NCBI GenBank assembly: GCA_028868515.1
Contig: JAGWUI010000005.1
Span: 78,547 to 142,546 of the forward strand
Direction of reading: 5' to 3'
Source of the DNA: Gammaproteobacteria bacterium
GTDB lineage: Bacteria > Pseudomonadota > Gammaproteobacteria > Pseudomonadales > Moraxellaceae
Length of the DNA: 64,000 nucleotides
In this document: positions 48,270 through 57,856 of the stretch, one piece after another
Layout: each line of letters starts with the position of its first letter
How positions within the stretch are numbered: the first letter of the stretch is position 1
The notes under the pieces: model-generated
What the model was told of the DNA's origin: nothing
The model's input: the letters and a program-made list of their open reading frames with translations, nothing else
The model's database searches: none
Program-made: the position numbers and the translations under genes

Positions 48270-49103
48270 TCAATCAGGCAGGTAAATCACACCTTCAAAT
48301 ACCGTTGCCGTTGGGCCAGTCATCCAAACTACATCATTTGGACGCCATGCAATCGACAGATCACCGCCTTGTAGATGAACAAGGACTTCAGGGTCTAACA
48401 ACCCACGACGAATCCCACTCACCACAGCCGCACAAGCACCTGTACCACACGCCAATGTTTCGCCTGCACCACGCTCAAATACACGCAGACAGACTTCATT
48501 GCGACTCAACACCTGCATAAAACCAACATTTACGCGCGCAGGAAATAATGGATGACTTTCTAATGCAGGTCCAATGCTCTCTACTGGTGCATTCACAATA
48601 TCGTCGACCAGAATCACTGCATGCGGATTGCCCATATTGACGACATCCAACTCAACAGATTGTGAATTCACATCCACTACGTAAGTTGGCGCTTCAACAT
48701 CAGCAAGAAAAGGAATCTCGGTTGGGTGCACTTTTGGTGCGCCCATATTAACGCGCACCCAGCCATGACTATTGATTTCAGGTTCAACGACACCACTTTT
48801 GGTGGCGACACGGATTAATGGTTTACGCGTTAAGCCGCGCTCGTGGACAAAACGTGCAAAACAGCGCACACCATTACCGCACTGCTCTACTTCAGAGCCA
48901 TCCGCATTAAAAATACGATATTTAAAATCGACATCAGGTTGCTCTGGCGGCTCAACCAATAACAACTGATCGAATCCAACGCCAAAATTACGATTTGCTA
49001 AACCTTTGATGAGTTCTGGCCCAAGTGAAACCTGTTGGCTCACCAGATCAATCACCATAAAATCGTTACCCAAACCGTGCATTTTGCTAAATTCAACACG
49101 CAT
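48270..49103 (-). CDS. dapF: Diaminopimelate epimerase
   Basis: DapF converts LL- to meso-diaminopimelate for lysine and peptidoglycan. The 277 residues from ATG 49103 begin [21 protein letters not shown], a family hallmark. ATG 49106 is possible, and the frame runs 12 codons further without support. Both catalytic Cys are seen: [13 protein letters not shown] and [14 protein letters not shown]. It follows lysA in the same direction, with an intergenic repeat between. Confidence 0.95.
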   Translation of the reverse strand: MRVEFSKMHGLGNDFMVIDLVSQQVSLGPELIKGLANRNFGVGFDQLLLVEPPEQPDVDFKYRIFNADGSEVEQCGNGVRCFARFVHERGLTRKPLIRVATKSGVVEPEINSHGWVRVNMGAPKVHPTEIPFLADVEAPTYVVDVNSQSVELDVVNMGNPHAVILVDDIVNAPVESIGPALESHPLFPARVNVGFMQVLSRNEVCLRVFERGAGETLACGTGACAAVVSGIRRGLLDPEVLVHLQGGDLSIAWRPNDVVWMTGPTATVFEGVIYLPD

Positions 49104-49174
49104 CATGGATTCCTCTTTTTGTATCAATAACAATTTCAATGACTCTTATGAAATCTTAGAAGATAGCGGTATAT

Positions 49175-49286
49175 GTTTGCTCTGAAGTCTTCCCCTTCAA
49201 GGGGAAGATTTAGAAGGGGATGGTGTTAATTTCATTTAAAACCATCCCCATCCCGACCTTCCCCTTGAAGGGGATGGAGATAAATC
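49175..49286. repeat. MITE-like intergenic repeat, copy 1
   Basis: About 112 bases with paired CTTCCCCTTCAAGGGG ends and an inner ATGGT/ACCAT pairing. A related element lies at 59902-60026; both begin with TTGAAGTCTTCCC-like sequence and end with GGAGATAAAT, so they share an origin. Confidence 0.8.
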
Positions 49287-49322
49287 TTCAAACATCATTC
49301 AATACACACAACATCTCAACTA

Positions 49323-50567
49323 TTAAGGCACTAAAGACTCAAGCGCCCATAGTTCGTTGACCGCTTCACGTTGACGCACAACATGCGCCTGATCACCATC
49401 CACCAAAATTTCAGCAGCACGACCACGCGTATTGTAATTACTCGACATCACAAAACCGTATGCACCAGCACCCATCATTGCGAGGACGTCGCCAGTTTCC
49501 AGTGCAAGCTCGCGCCCTTTACCCAAGAAATCGCCCGTTTCACAAATTGAACCGACCAAATCCCACACTTGGACATTGGAATGCTGTGGTGCTGCAACAG
49601 GCTGAATATCCATCCACGCACCGTACAATGACGGGCGGATCATATCGTTCATTGCGGCATCGATTAATGCAAAATTACGATGTGCTGTCGGCTTCAACAT
49701 ATCCACTGTCGTCAAGAGTACGCCTGCATTTGCACTGATCGCACGACCTGGTTCCATATACACTTTCAGACCGAGCTTCTCTAAAGCTGGACGTAAGGCT
49801 GCCGCATATTCAGCAGGTGTCGGTGGAGTCTCATCCTGATAGGTCACGCCCAAACCACCACCAATATCAATATGCTTGAGCGGAATGCCTTGCGCTTGCA
49901 AGTTCTGAATCATCTCAATCACTTTGTCCAGCGCATCGATAAACGGCTGAGTCGTCGTGAGCTGCGAGCCAATATGACAATCAATCCCGACCACCTCAAT
50001 ACCCGCTAAACTTGCCGCTAACGCATACACGTCATATACCGTATCACTTGGAATACCGAATTTATTTTCCTTTAAACCCGTCGAAATATATGGATGTGTC
50101 TGTGCATCCACGTCTGGATTGACGCGCAATGATACGGGTGCGCGCTTGCCTAAACGCTGCGCCACACGATCAATACGGCTCAACTCTGCGGCTGACTCAA
50201 CGTTAAAACAGGCAATTCCAACTTGTAATGCACGTTCAATTTCAGCTTCAGTTTTGCCCAATCCTGAAAAAACTACTTTTTCAGGCGCACCGCCAGCCGC
50301 AAGTACGCGCTCCAGCTCACCACCACTCACGATGTCAAATCCAGCACCTAACTTGGCAAGGATATTTAACACGCCAATATTAGAATTCGACTTCACTGCA
50401 AAGCACACTTGATGATCAATAAACGCAAACGCCTGATCAAAAGCCAAATAATTCGCAGTCAATGCCGCACGAGAATAGACATACAATGGCGTCGAAAACT
50501 GTGCCGCCAATTGCGCCAAAGGTAATTTTTCAGCGTGTAACACACCTTCTATTCTGGTAAAACTCAT
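49323..50567 (-). CDS. lysA: Diaminopimelate decarboxylase
   Basis: LysA makes lysine from meso-diaminopimelate with PLP. The 414 residues show the PLP lysine in QVCFAVKSNSNIG (near residue 57), GIDCHIGSQL, HIDIGGGLGVTY and the C-terminal CETGDFLGKGREL and GAGAYGFVMSSNYN. The start overlaps the lptM stop by four bases. The order lptM-lysA-dapF is common in gammaproteobacteria. Confidence 0.96.
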   Translation of the reverse strand: MSFTRIEGVLHAEKLPLAQLAAQFSTPLYVYSRAALTANYLAFDQAFAFIDHQVCFAVKSNSNIGVLNILAKLGAGFDIVSGGELERVLAAGGAPEKVVFSGLGKTEAEIERALQVGIACFNVESAAELSRIDRVAQRLGKRAPVSLRVNPDVDAQTHPYISTGLKENKFGIPSDTVYDVYALAASLAGIEVVGIDCHIGSQLTTTQPFIDALDKVIEMIQNLQAQGIPLKHIDIGGGLGVTYQDETPPTPAEYAAALRPALEKLGLKVYMEPGRAISANAGVLLTTVDMLKPTAHRNFALIDAAMNDMIRPSLYGAWMDIQPVAAPQHSNVQVWDLVGSICETGDFLGKGRELALETGDVLAMMGAGAYGFVMSSNYNTRGRAAEILVDGDQAHVVRQREAVNELWALESLVP

Positions 50568-50818
50568 GATGCACTACCACCCGTCACAGTTTGTGTCATA
50601 GCAGGTTCAGAAGCGGCTGGAGTAGTCGTCGTTTTATTTGCTGTTGAGCCAAAAATAAAATGACTTTTTGCATTTTTACGCTCGGCATAACCTGCTTCTG
50701 AGCCATTTTTTGCTGGCAAATACAACTCACCTTTTTGACCACAACCTGCCAAGCTGAATGCTACACAAACAACCAATGAGGTTGCCGTCAGCGCACTGGC
50801 ACAATGACGAAAGAACAT
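50564..50818 (-). CDS. lptM: LptM-type small lipoprotein
   Basis: The 84-residue precursor has a signal peptide and lipobox SLAGC; the mature protein begins CGQKGELYLP, typical of LptM (YifL). LptM helps the LptD/LptE translocon mature at the outer membrane. After the short conserved head the sequence is Ser/Thr/Ala-rich and disordered. It is the first gene before lysA and overlaps it by four bases. Confidence 0.88.
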   Translation of the reverse strand: MFFRHCASALTATSLVVCVAFSLAGCGQKGELYLPAKNGSEAGYAERKNAKSHFIFGSTANKTTTTPAASEPAMTQTVTGGSAS

Positions 50819-51138
50819 AAATCAATCCTAAAAGCAATAAATCTGATATGACGCATGATATTGGTACAATTGGGCATAGTATAGCCCAGTCATGGCACTC
50901 TCATCACATTATCACAAGTAAGTTATGGGAATAGTTTTGATACAGACTGATCTTCGTATATCAATTCATGGAAACACTCCCCTCCTGAAAATCCCATTGA
51001 AAATATCAATCGACTTTATCGTACTAAATAGAGCTAATTTTAAAAAAAATAGGTAGTATTGACCCTCGATGCAATATTAAAAAACCATATCAAAATCCAT
51101 TCTTTGTATTAGTTAATTGAGTTTAAAGGACAGCTTTC
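50819..51138. other. Divergent intergenic region without a gene
   Basis: About 320 AT-rich bases between lptM and the SDR gene. Promoters for both are expected. AAAGGA stands nine bases before the SDR start. No repeat or clear operator was seen. Confidence 0.5.
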
Positions 51139-52038
51139 ATGAGCGATTTAAAAGGCAAAACCGTCGCGGTCACTGGCGCAAGTGGCATGATCGGAGCTTA
51201 CTTATGCCGCAGTCTATTGCGCGCAGGCGCACATGTCGTCGGTGTGGTGCGTAATCCTGCAAAAGCAGCTTTCCTTGCTGACGAAGGCGTTGAATTTCGT
51301 AAAGCGGATTTGGCAGATACTGCTGCACTGACAGCGGCATTTCAGGGCTGTGATGCGGTCATTGCGAATGCTGCGATGTATGTCGCAACCAAGAGTATGT
51401 CGGCTTGGGAGGATCATGAAAAAGCGAATTTAGATGGTACGCATAATGTCTATCAGGCTGCGCATGATGCAGGTGTGAAACGTATTATTCAGATTAGTAC
51501 ATTTGGAATTTATCGCTGGTCGATTCTTCATCCGATGACCGAGCAACAAAAACAATTAAATGGTATTAAGCGTCAAGGCGGCCCATATCGCGCAACGAAA
51601 CAAGTCAGTGAAGTTTTAGGTTGGGAGTTAGCGAATATTCTCGGGCTAGATATGACTGCCCTACGTCCAAGTTTGGTTTATGGTGCGCGTGATTACAACA
51701 CGTTGAAGCCGATGTATCGCTTGCTGAAATTACCGTTCTTGCCTCTGCCAAGTATTTCATTGCCATTTGTGTATGCAGGTGATGTTGCGGATGCGGCTGT
51801 TGGTGCGCTGAAAAATGATGCAAGTATCGGTCAGTCTTATAATGTCTGTGGCGAAGGTCATCAGTTCTCGACGTTCTTTAAGGCATTGGTGAAAGCAAAA
51901 GGTTATGGACCTAAAGTTTTGGCTGCTCCAATTCCAATTGGCTTTCGTGTGGATAACAGCAAAGCTGAACGTGAGATTGGGTTTAAAAATCGTCCGATTG
52001 ATGTGGCGTTGAGTGAGATTGTGGCTGAGGAAGCGTAA
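51139..52038 (+). CDS. NAD(P)-dependent epimerase/dehydratase (extended SDR)
   Basis: The 299-residue protein has the Rossmann motif TGASGMIGAYL (residues 13-23) and the SDR catalytic YRATK (near residue 152), with Ser or Thr upstream in QISTFGIYR. It belongs to the extended SDR group acting on nucleotide sugars, flavonoid-like or sterol-like substrates. The closest likeness is to 3-beta-HSD/epimerase-type enzymes, but no specific substrate is visible. It stands alone. Confidence 0.85.
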   Translation: MSDLKGKTVAVTGASGMIGAYLCRSLLRAGAHVVGVVRNPAKAAFLADEGVEFRKADLADTAALTAAFQGCDAVIANAAMYVATKSMSAWEDHEKANLDGTHNVYQAAHDAGVKRIIQISTFGIYRWSILHPMTEQQKQLNGIKRQGGPYRATKQVSEVLGWELANILGLDMTALRPSLVYGARDYNTLKPMYRLLKLPFLPLPSISLPFVYAGDVADAAVGALKNDASIGQSYNVCGEGHQFSTFFKALVKAKGYGPKVLAAPIPIGFRVDNSKAEREIGFKNRPIDVALSEIVAEEA

Positions 52039-52510
52039 GGAAAGGCGCCTTAGTTTTACTCCAATTACATAATCCTCAGAGGCTACCCGACATCGCTCTT
52101 GAAGATTTGTGTCCACAGTATAAACACTCATACCCATAATTTTTTTTGCGTAATGTAATCATGTTTCTATGCGGGCAAGAGCTGTAAGCTCCCGAAGTTG
52201 CACCCAGCGACATGTGCCCGCATGACATGTACAACATATCTAACCTCTCCTTAAGACTAAAAAACTAATGCCATCATATTGTCGCTCCTCTCATGAATGC
52301 GATGCTTCTCTTAACACTATCTTCCAAAACAATAAGAACCAAAACACATCCATGTAAAAAGCACCACAATTAAAAAATATTAATTAAAATAAAATGCATT
52401 AAATATCAATAATATATAAAAATTCTATTTTTTTGAAAAATTTTCAGTTAATTGTGATATTTTTTCATGTACAATTACAGCTCTAATATTTTTAAAAGGA
52501 AGATCAAAAA
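52039..52510. other. AT-rich flank of an accessory patch, with a palindrome
   Basis: No gene is supported in these 470 bases. ATGCGGGCA (52169-52177) and TGCCCGCAT (52214-52222) form a perfect nine-base inverted repeat around about 36 bases. It could be a mobile repeat or a boundary of the following insert. The right 250 bases are very AT-rich. Confidence 0.4.
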
Positions 52511-52750
52511 ATGGCTAAAAGCGTGCATGCATTAGCGGATGAAATTTGTGCGATACTGGATCATGGGCAGCCTGCATGGGCGATTCCATGGAGTGATTTT
52601 TATACATTCACAGAAAGGCAGACGATGCGTGATTCTTTTAAAAATCAACTTAGAAATGAGCTTTGGTCGAGGTCTGTTCTGATTTGCTTTGGACAAGCCA
52701 TTGTACTTATAGCAAAAGATTATCCGTCGGCGGCACTGCTGCGGAAGTAG
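52511..52750 (+). CDS. Hypothetical 79-residue protein next to an FtsK-gamma protein
   Basis: A small protein beginning MAKSVHALADEICAIL, with several Trp residues (AWAIPWSDF) and a hydrophobic C-terminal part (SVLICFGQAIVLIA). No signal peptide and no known domain. AAGGAAG precedes the ATG at good spacing. It lies 54 bases before the FtsK-gamma protein on the same strand and is probably in the same operon. Both sit in an AT-rich patch, which suggests transfer. Confidence 0.6.
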   Translation: MAKSVHALADEICAILDHGQPAWAIPWSDFYTFTERQTMRDSFKNQLRNELWSRSVLICFGQAIVLIAKDYPSAALLRK

Positions 52751-52804
52751 CCTTATTAATACTGATATTTTTTCGTTTTAGGCAATCAAATAGAGGGTGT
52801 AGAC

Positions 52805-53824
52805 GTGAAAATTAAAGAATCTGATTTTTATTACGGCGTGGTATTAAGCCAAATCTGTGAGTATGCTAAGTTAGCTACAATAGGCAAAGTGAAAGGTGAA
52901 AGCGGCCTATTTCGAATTAATGCAGATAAGCATTTGTTAATAAAATACTCTACCGCCGACGAAGGTGACTGGAGATTTTCTATACGCCCTACTTATGAAT
53001 ATATGGGGCAATATATGGGGTGGGGCAATTTTTATGTGGCACTTGTTTGCGGGGGAGAAACAATTTGTTTGCTCACAGATTCTGATTTAAAAGAAGTAAT
53101 AGATGTTGACTCGGAAGGTGAACAGCAATGGATAGCAGTCTCGTTTGAAAGCGGTACGAACATGCAAGTTAAAGGCACTAAAGGAGTATTGAAGCGTAAA
53201 ATTCCTCATAATTCGTTCCCAAAGAACATATTTAATCCACCCACAGATATTGAAGAAGTTTATTTATGGCCGCCGTTAAGCAAAATTAAATTATATGAAG
53301 GCAATCCTAGTCTGATTTGTTCGATTGAAGATGATCGAAATTTTGACATTTCCGACGCTTTTGAAAATTATTTCGATCTTGATGTTTGTGTCGATATTTG
53401 CGGTGTAGTCACGGCATACATTTCAATATCCTCATTGAGTAGAGACTGGGATACTTGGAGTGAAGAGAGGCTAACCGAGATCGAGGATAAATTTAAGTAC
53501 ACTTTTAATTTTGAGGGCTACCACATAGACATAGAGCGTGTGACAAGATGCTCAAGATTCGGGCACATTATTAATTGTGAAGAAGATTTCATTTGGCGAT
53601 TAGAAATTTCGCGTGTAAAAGAGGATGAAGATGAAGAGCAAGACCCTCTTTATGAAGATGCGTTGGCATTTGTGCAGGAAACAAACAAAGTTTCTGCGTC
53701 GGCAATCCAGCGTAAATTTTCAATAGGCTATAATCGTGCTGCTCATATTGTCGATAAGTTAGAATCTGCGGGAATGGTGAGTGCAATGAATTCTAATGGA
53801 AGACGAGAAGTGTATCAGAAATAG
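52805..53824 (+). CDS. Unknown protein with C-terminal FtsK-gamma DNA-binding domain
   Basis: The 339-residue protein starts at GTG behind AGAGGGTG. The final 60 residues match the FtsK gamma winged helix: DPLYEDALAFVQ, VSASAIQRKFSIGYNRAAHIVDKLE, then MVSAMNSNGRREV. In FtsK this domain reads polar KOPS sites on the chromosome. Here there is no FtsK motor; the first 270 residues are acidic and of unknown fold, with Trp/Tyr-rich patches (YMGQYMGWGNFYVAL). It may use the host's FtsK-type sites for targeting. Probably part of a mobile or defence-like unit; function unknown. Confidence 0.8.
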   Translation: MKIKESDFYYGVVLSQICEYAKLATIGKVKGESGLFRINADKHLLIKYSTADEGDWRFSIRPTYEYMGQYMGWGNFYVALVCGGETICLLTDSDLKEVIDVDSEGEQQWIAVSFESGTNMQVKGTKGVLKRKIPHNSFPKNIFNPPTDIEEVYLWPPLSKIKLYEGNPSLICSIEDDRNFDISDAFENYFDLDVCVDICGVVTAYISISSLSRDWDTWSEERLTEIEDKFKYTFNFEGYHIDIERVTRCSRFGHIINCEEDFIWRLEISRVKEDEDEEQDPLYEDALAFVQETNKVSASAIQRKFSIGYNRAAHIVDKLESAGMVSAMNSNGRREVYQK

Positions 53825-53945
53825 AAAAAAGACTTATTCCCATTCCCGCGTGCTATGCAATATACGCAATACGCTTTAATAATTCATTCAGATCGAATGC
53901 CTTTAGCCCCAGCGTACTTCTATTCCACAAGCAAAAATTCATAAA

Positions 53946-53973
53946 AAAGGTCGAACTGGGCGTTCGACCTTGG
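53946..53973 (-). terminator. Terminator of the desaturase gene
   Basis: AAGGTCGAAC pairs with GTTCGACCTT; on the minus strand it is followed by six U, just past the desaturase stop codon. Confidence 0.88.
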
Positions 53974-54000
53974 ACAACAACATCCAAAACTTAAAACTCT

Positions 54001-55083
54001 TTAACCTACCGCTTGCTCTTTCATCGTAAAACTATTCGCACGGCGGAATGTACCCAAATCATTAAACCGCACACCCATTTCACGCATGACCTTGTGAGCC
54101 ACTGGTGCAGTCCATTGACGGATATAAAACGGTTCTTTCACCACAAAATGATGAATCGCATGTGTGCTGCCGAAGTTAAAGCAGAAGATTTGCATCGGCA
54201 TTAACCACCACACATTCAAAACCTGACATTGTTGCATCGGATTACGTGACTCAACATCACCATAGTAATGCATGTTTGAACTGATGAAATGCAAGCAGAA
54301 CGTACGCAATACACAAGGCAACATATAAACCACCGCAAACACATCAAGCACATGCAAGCCTTGCGCTGCCATGCTTGGCAATGTCACGGAATAATGCATC
54401 GCAGCCAGCACCCACAATGTCACATGAATGACAACCCAGCCATGAAATGCCAAATAATAAAGCTGACCAATCGGCATATAAGACGTCAATTGCTCTAAAC
54501 GCATCTTTGCCTTTTCTCGTGCATTCGCAGGATTTTGCGAATTGATATATGCACCCGTAGCACGCGCCATCGTGATTGGGCGCAAATACACGGCAAGCAT
54601 ATTGTCGCCAGTCATCAGCAAACGACGGATTCCCCACTTCTCACCATTGGTAATGCCACGTTCCTCAAGATCAGACTTGGTGCCTGAAAACTTGTGATGA
54701 TGCAAATGTAACTTACGACGAACAAAAGGATTAATCGTACTCGCACGTGCAATCCAAACCGTCAGCAACATCAAGTTATTTGCCCAAGGCGTCTTACGAA
54801 AATACATCTGATGAATCAAATCATGCTCAAGCTCATGCAGAAATGACGCAAAAATTGCAGTGATCGGTACACACAGCCACCATGCGATATTGCCGCTGAT
54901 ATATAACCAACCGCTGGCAATCATACCAAGCAATGAGATCAACATGATCGCAACGCCGATGGTGTTTTGATGCGCGAGCCACGCATGTTTGCTGCGGAGC
55001 TCATCACCACGAGCCATCACGACTTTGCGAATATAGTCTGATTTTTGTGCATCACTCATGGTTGCAGGATTCAATGTAGTCAT
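54001..55083 (-). CDS. Membrane fatty acid desaturase
   Basis: The 360-residue integral membrane protein has the three His boxes of the di-iron family: HELEHDLIH (near residue 86), HLHHHKF (near 126) and HAIHHFV (near 310). About four membrane segments lie between. It introduces a double bond into, or hydroxylates, a lipid chain; the exact position is not readable. AAGGGT lies before the ATG. It is divergent from an AraC-type regulator that may control it. Confidence 0.9.
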   Translation of the reverse strand: MTTLNPATMSDAQKSDYIRKVVMARGDELRSKHAWLAHQNTIGVAIMLISLLGMIASGWLYISGNIAWWLCVPITAIFASFLHELEHDLIHQMYFRKTPWANNLMLLTVWIARASTINPFVRRKLHLHHHKFSGTKSDLEERGITNGEKWGIRRLLMTGDNMLAVYLRPITMARATGAYINSQNPANAREKAKMRLEQLTSYMPIGQLYYLAFHGWVVIHVTLWVLAAMHYSVTLPSMAAQGLHVLDVFAVVYMLPCVLRTFCLHFISSNMHYYGDVESRNPMQQCQVLNVWWLMPMQIFCFNFGSTHAIHHFVVKEPFYIRQWTAPVAHKVMREMGVRFNDLGTFRRANSFTMKEQAVG

Positions 55084-55285
55084 AAAGTACCCTTGTTCAT
55101 TTACTCATCTCAATATAATTAGGATTGTGCGAGTGAAATGTGTTTACGCGTGACCTAATTATTTCTTGGTTAAAAGAGCAATTGCTCTCTTGATGAAGTG
55201 CATATTAGCGGCTTGTTGACTTAAACAAGATATGATCTAATGACAAAAAATAATCATTTCACGACAAAGGAAGCGTGTATCCATA

Positions 55286-56311
55286 ATGCGTCAATTTCGC
55301 TCTCAGCCACCGATGGTTTCGGTTTTTTACGTCAATTTGATCTTGGAAACGGTTGCGCGCTTTGGTGTGACGACAGAAGAATTGCTTGAAGGCAGTACGT
55401 TGACGCTTGAAGATTTAGAGCGTACAGACAAACGCGTAGACTATTTTGCATTTAGTTATCTGCTCAATCGCGCCATCAAACTCACTCACGAACCTGGTCT
55501 TGGATTCTTGCTCGGCATGCAAATGCGCGTCTCGACACATGGCATGCTGGGCTACGCCGCGATGGTCTCTGGCACATTAGGACAAGCTTTAGAATTAGCA
55601 CTACGCTATACCGAAATTCAAACCGCGACAGTGCTACTAGATAGCAAAAAAGTCGGCGATCAGATCGAGTTGACCATTAAACAACGTCTACCCGACTACC
55701 CACTCGGTGAAATCGTGATTACCTTCCTGATGGTTGGTTTTATGAAAATGTCAGAAATGCTGACAGGAAAACCCTCTCAAGGTTCAGCGACGGTGACTTA
55801 TGCACGCCCAGATCATTTCGATCGCTATGAGCATGTCCTGCCGGGCACAGTCTTGTTTAATCAACCACAAAACGCTCTGATTTTTCCGGCTAAGGTTCTG
55901 GAACATCCCTTAATCATGTCCGACCCTGTGGCATTGCGTCTCTCGGAGGAGCAATGCAAACGTGAGTTGCAACAGCTCATGGATGCGCGCTCATTTAGTC
56001 AATTGGTTCGGGAAATTTTGCTGGATGAGGAAGCTGGAGCATTTGGTTCATTAGAAGATGTCGCAGCACAATTGCACATGACTCCGCGCACACTGCAACG
56101 CTATCTAATGCGTGAATCACTCACCTTCAAAGAACTCATCACATCCCTGCGCAAAGAGAAAGCCCAACAACTTCTCGCCCAAAATAAAATGAGTATGCAA
56201 GAAATTGCTGAGGCTTTGGGTTACGACGAACCGACCAATTTCAGTCGGGCGTTTAAAACATGGACGAATGAATCACCGCGTAGCTATCAACAGCGCATGA
56301 CGGTGAAATAA
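55286..56311 (+). CDS. AraC-family transcriptional regulator
   Basis: The 341-residue protein has an N-terminal ligand-binding domain of the Arabinose_bd type (residues 15-205) and a C-terminal double helix-turn-helix: LEDVAAQLHMTPRTLQRYL and MQEIAEALGYDEPTNFSRAF. It lies head-to-head with the desaturase across about 200 bases and likely senses a lipid or related compound. The same group includes OruR- and lipase-type regulators. Confidence 0.92.
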   Translation: MRQFRSQPPMVSVFYVNLILETVARFGVTTEELLEGSTLTLEDLERTDKRVDYFAFSYLLNRAIKLTHEPGLGFLLGMQMRVSTHGMLGYAAMVSGTLGQALELALRYTEIQTATVLLDSKKVGDQIELTIKQRLPDYPLGEIVITFLMVGFMKMSEMLTGKPSQGSATVTYARPDHFDRYEHVLPGTVLFNQPQNALIFPAKVLEHPLIMSDPVALRLSEEQCKRELQQLMDARSFSQLVREILLDEEAGAFGSLEDVAAQLHMTPRTLQRYLMRESLTFKELITSLRKEKAQQLLAQNKMSMQEIAEALGYDEPTNFSRAFKTWTNESPRSYQQRMTVK

Positions 56312-56339
56312 ACGACCAAATCTCTAAGTAGGCTGATCA

Positions 56340-57086
56340 TTAAGCAGACCGCAACTCCAACTCTTGAGTCCATGTTTGTTTGGGCTGATTCAATATCTGC
56401 CAGCAGGTTGCAGCAGTCGCTTCAGCAAATCGTTGATTGCTGTGGTTATTGTCACGATCATGGTTGTCTAATAACACATGCGCGACATGGATTCCCTGCG
56501 GATCAAACTCGCGCGCCATCGACTGCGCTAAAGCACGCACACCTGCTTTGACCGCAGAGAAACCACTGAAATTAGGCTGACTCTGCACCGCATCCATCGC
56601 ACCAAGAAAAATAATCGTCGGAGAATAAGCGGCATTCGCTTTCACGCCATCTTTAAGCATTGCCTTTACCGCAGCTTGTCCAAAAATGAACGCACTCAGA
56701 CCATGTATACGCCAAATCGACTCTAAGTCTTGCGGAGTCATGCTGAGAGTTTCAATCGACGCTGGGCGCTCAAGATCATGGACGATCCATCGCGGCGTTA
56801 AATGGGCATCTGCAATTTTCTTAAAAAGCTGAGTCACGGCATCAGATGAACTGATATCAAGGCTAACTTGGTAATGTTGCGGAAAAAACGAATTCTTTTC
56901 AGTGATTAAAATACCTTTGACTTGAGCATCATGAAGCACTTGATAAGTAACCAAATCTGCTTGCTTCGCACGCTCACAGAGCGCCGATGTGATCAAACTA
57001 GTTTCGCTCAATCCGATAAAAATCGCACAGTCACGATCTTGGTAACGCCGAATGATGGATGGGATTTTTAAGAGAGAAAACTTCAT
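56340..57086 (-). CDS. SDR-like protein with degenerate cofactor and catalytic sites
   Basis: The 248-residue protein has the short-chain dehydrogenase fold by sequence, but the N-terminal glycine motif is missing. The YxxxK motif reads FSAVK (in SGFSAVKAGVRAL), so the catalytic Tyr is Phe. It is paralogous to the neighbour, with shared KAGVRALAQSMAREFDPQGIH-type sequence, and is coupled to it by a TAATG overlap. It may be a non-catalytic partner of the other SDR, or act by an altered chemistry. Confidence 0.8.
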   Translation of the reverse strand: MKFSLLKIPSIIRRYQDRDCAIFIGLSETSLITSALCERAKQADLVTYQVLHDAQVKGILITEKNSFFPQHYQVSLDISSSDAVTQLFKKIADAHLTPRWIVHDLERPASIETLSMTPQDLESIWRIHGLSAFIFGQAAVKAMLKDGVKANAAYSPTIIFLGAMDAVQSQPNFSGFSAVKAGVRALAQSMAREFDPQGIHVAHVLLDNHDRDNNHSNQRFAEATAATCWQILNQPKQTWTQELELRSA

Positions 57087-57856
57087 TAGAATTTCTCCTT
57101 AAACGGACGTAAATCCAATTCATGTGTCCATGCTTCAGGTCGCTGCTGATGCAGATACCAATAATTATCAGCAATCGCTTCTGGCTTTAAGCTACCCGCT
57201 GACCCTTTCACCAAAGATCTAACGATACGTCCCACACCAAAACCCATCTTGTTAATTCGATCACCATCCACTGCACCATCAATAACAACATGTGCGATAT
57301 GTATACCCTGCGAACGAAACTCACGATCCAGACTTTGTGCAAAATTCCGTAGACTGGCTTTGCCTGATGAAAACGCCGCAAACATCGGTTTGCCGCGTAG
57401 TGACGCCGAAGCTCCTGTAAAAATAATCGTGCCACGACCTTGTGGTAACATGCGCCGAACTGCTTCTTGCCCGACTAATGCCCCAGCAAAAAATACCGTT
57501 CGCCACATATGCTCATAAAAACTGGCTGATGTATGCAGAAATCGGGATGGCGTATTGCCACCCACATTGTGCACCACCAACTCTGGAACACGTTGCTCAT
57601 CTGCAATATGCTGGAATAAAGCCTGCACTTCATCAGGCTTTGTACTATCAATCACATAGGCAGAAGCCCGACCGCCTTGCTGTTGAATCTGTGCGACAAC
57701 TTGCTCAATCTTATCTGCGGTTCGTCCAGCGACATAAACATGCAAGCCTTCACGCGCACAGCGTAGACAGACTGCACCGCCAATCCCCTGCACTGCGCCA
57801 ACACCAATCACAACGGCACAAGGCTGGATGTCAGGAAGCGGCTTGTCTTGGCTCAT
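57086..57856 (-). CDS. Short-chain dehydrogenase/reductase with Tyr-to-Phe change
   Basis: The 256-residue protein binds NAD(P) through GVGAVQGIG (residues 18-26) and has VHNVGG in place of NNAG. The active site should be YxxxK but reads FSSGK (AAFSSGKASLR), while the Ser (FTGASASLRG) and Lys remain. A known subgroup of bacterial SDRs shares this Phe. It overlaps the GST stop by four bases and the next SDR start by two, so the three form one operon. Confidence 0.85.
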   Translation of the reverse strand: MSQDKPLPDIQPCAVVIGVGAVQGIGGAVCLRCAREGLHVYVAGRTADKIEQVVAQIQQQGGRASAYVIDSTKPDEVQALFQHIADEQRVPELVVHNVGGNTPSRFLHTSASFYEHMWRTVFFAGALVGQEAVRRMLPQGRGTIIFTGASASLRGKPMFAAFSSGKASLRNFAQSLDREFRSQGIHIAHVVIDGAVDGDRINKMGFGVGRIVRSLVKGSAGSLKPEAIADNYWYLHQQRPEAWTHELDLRPFKEKF

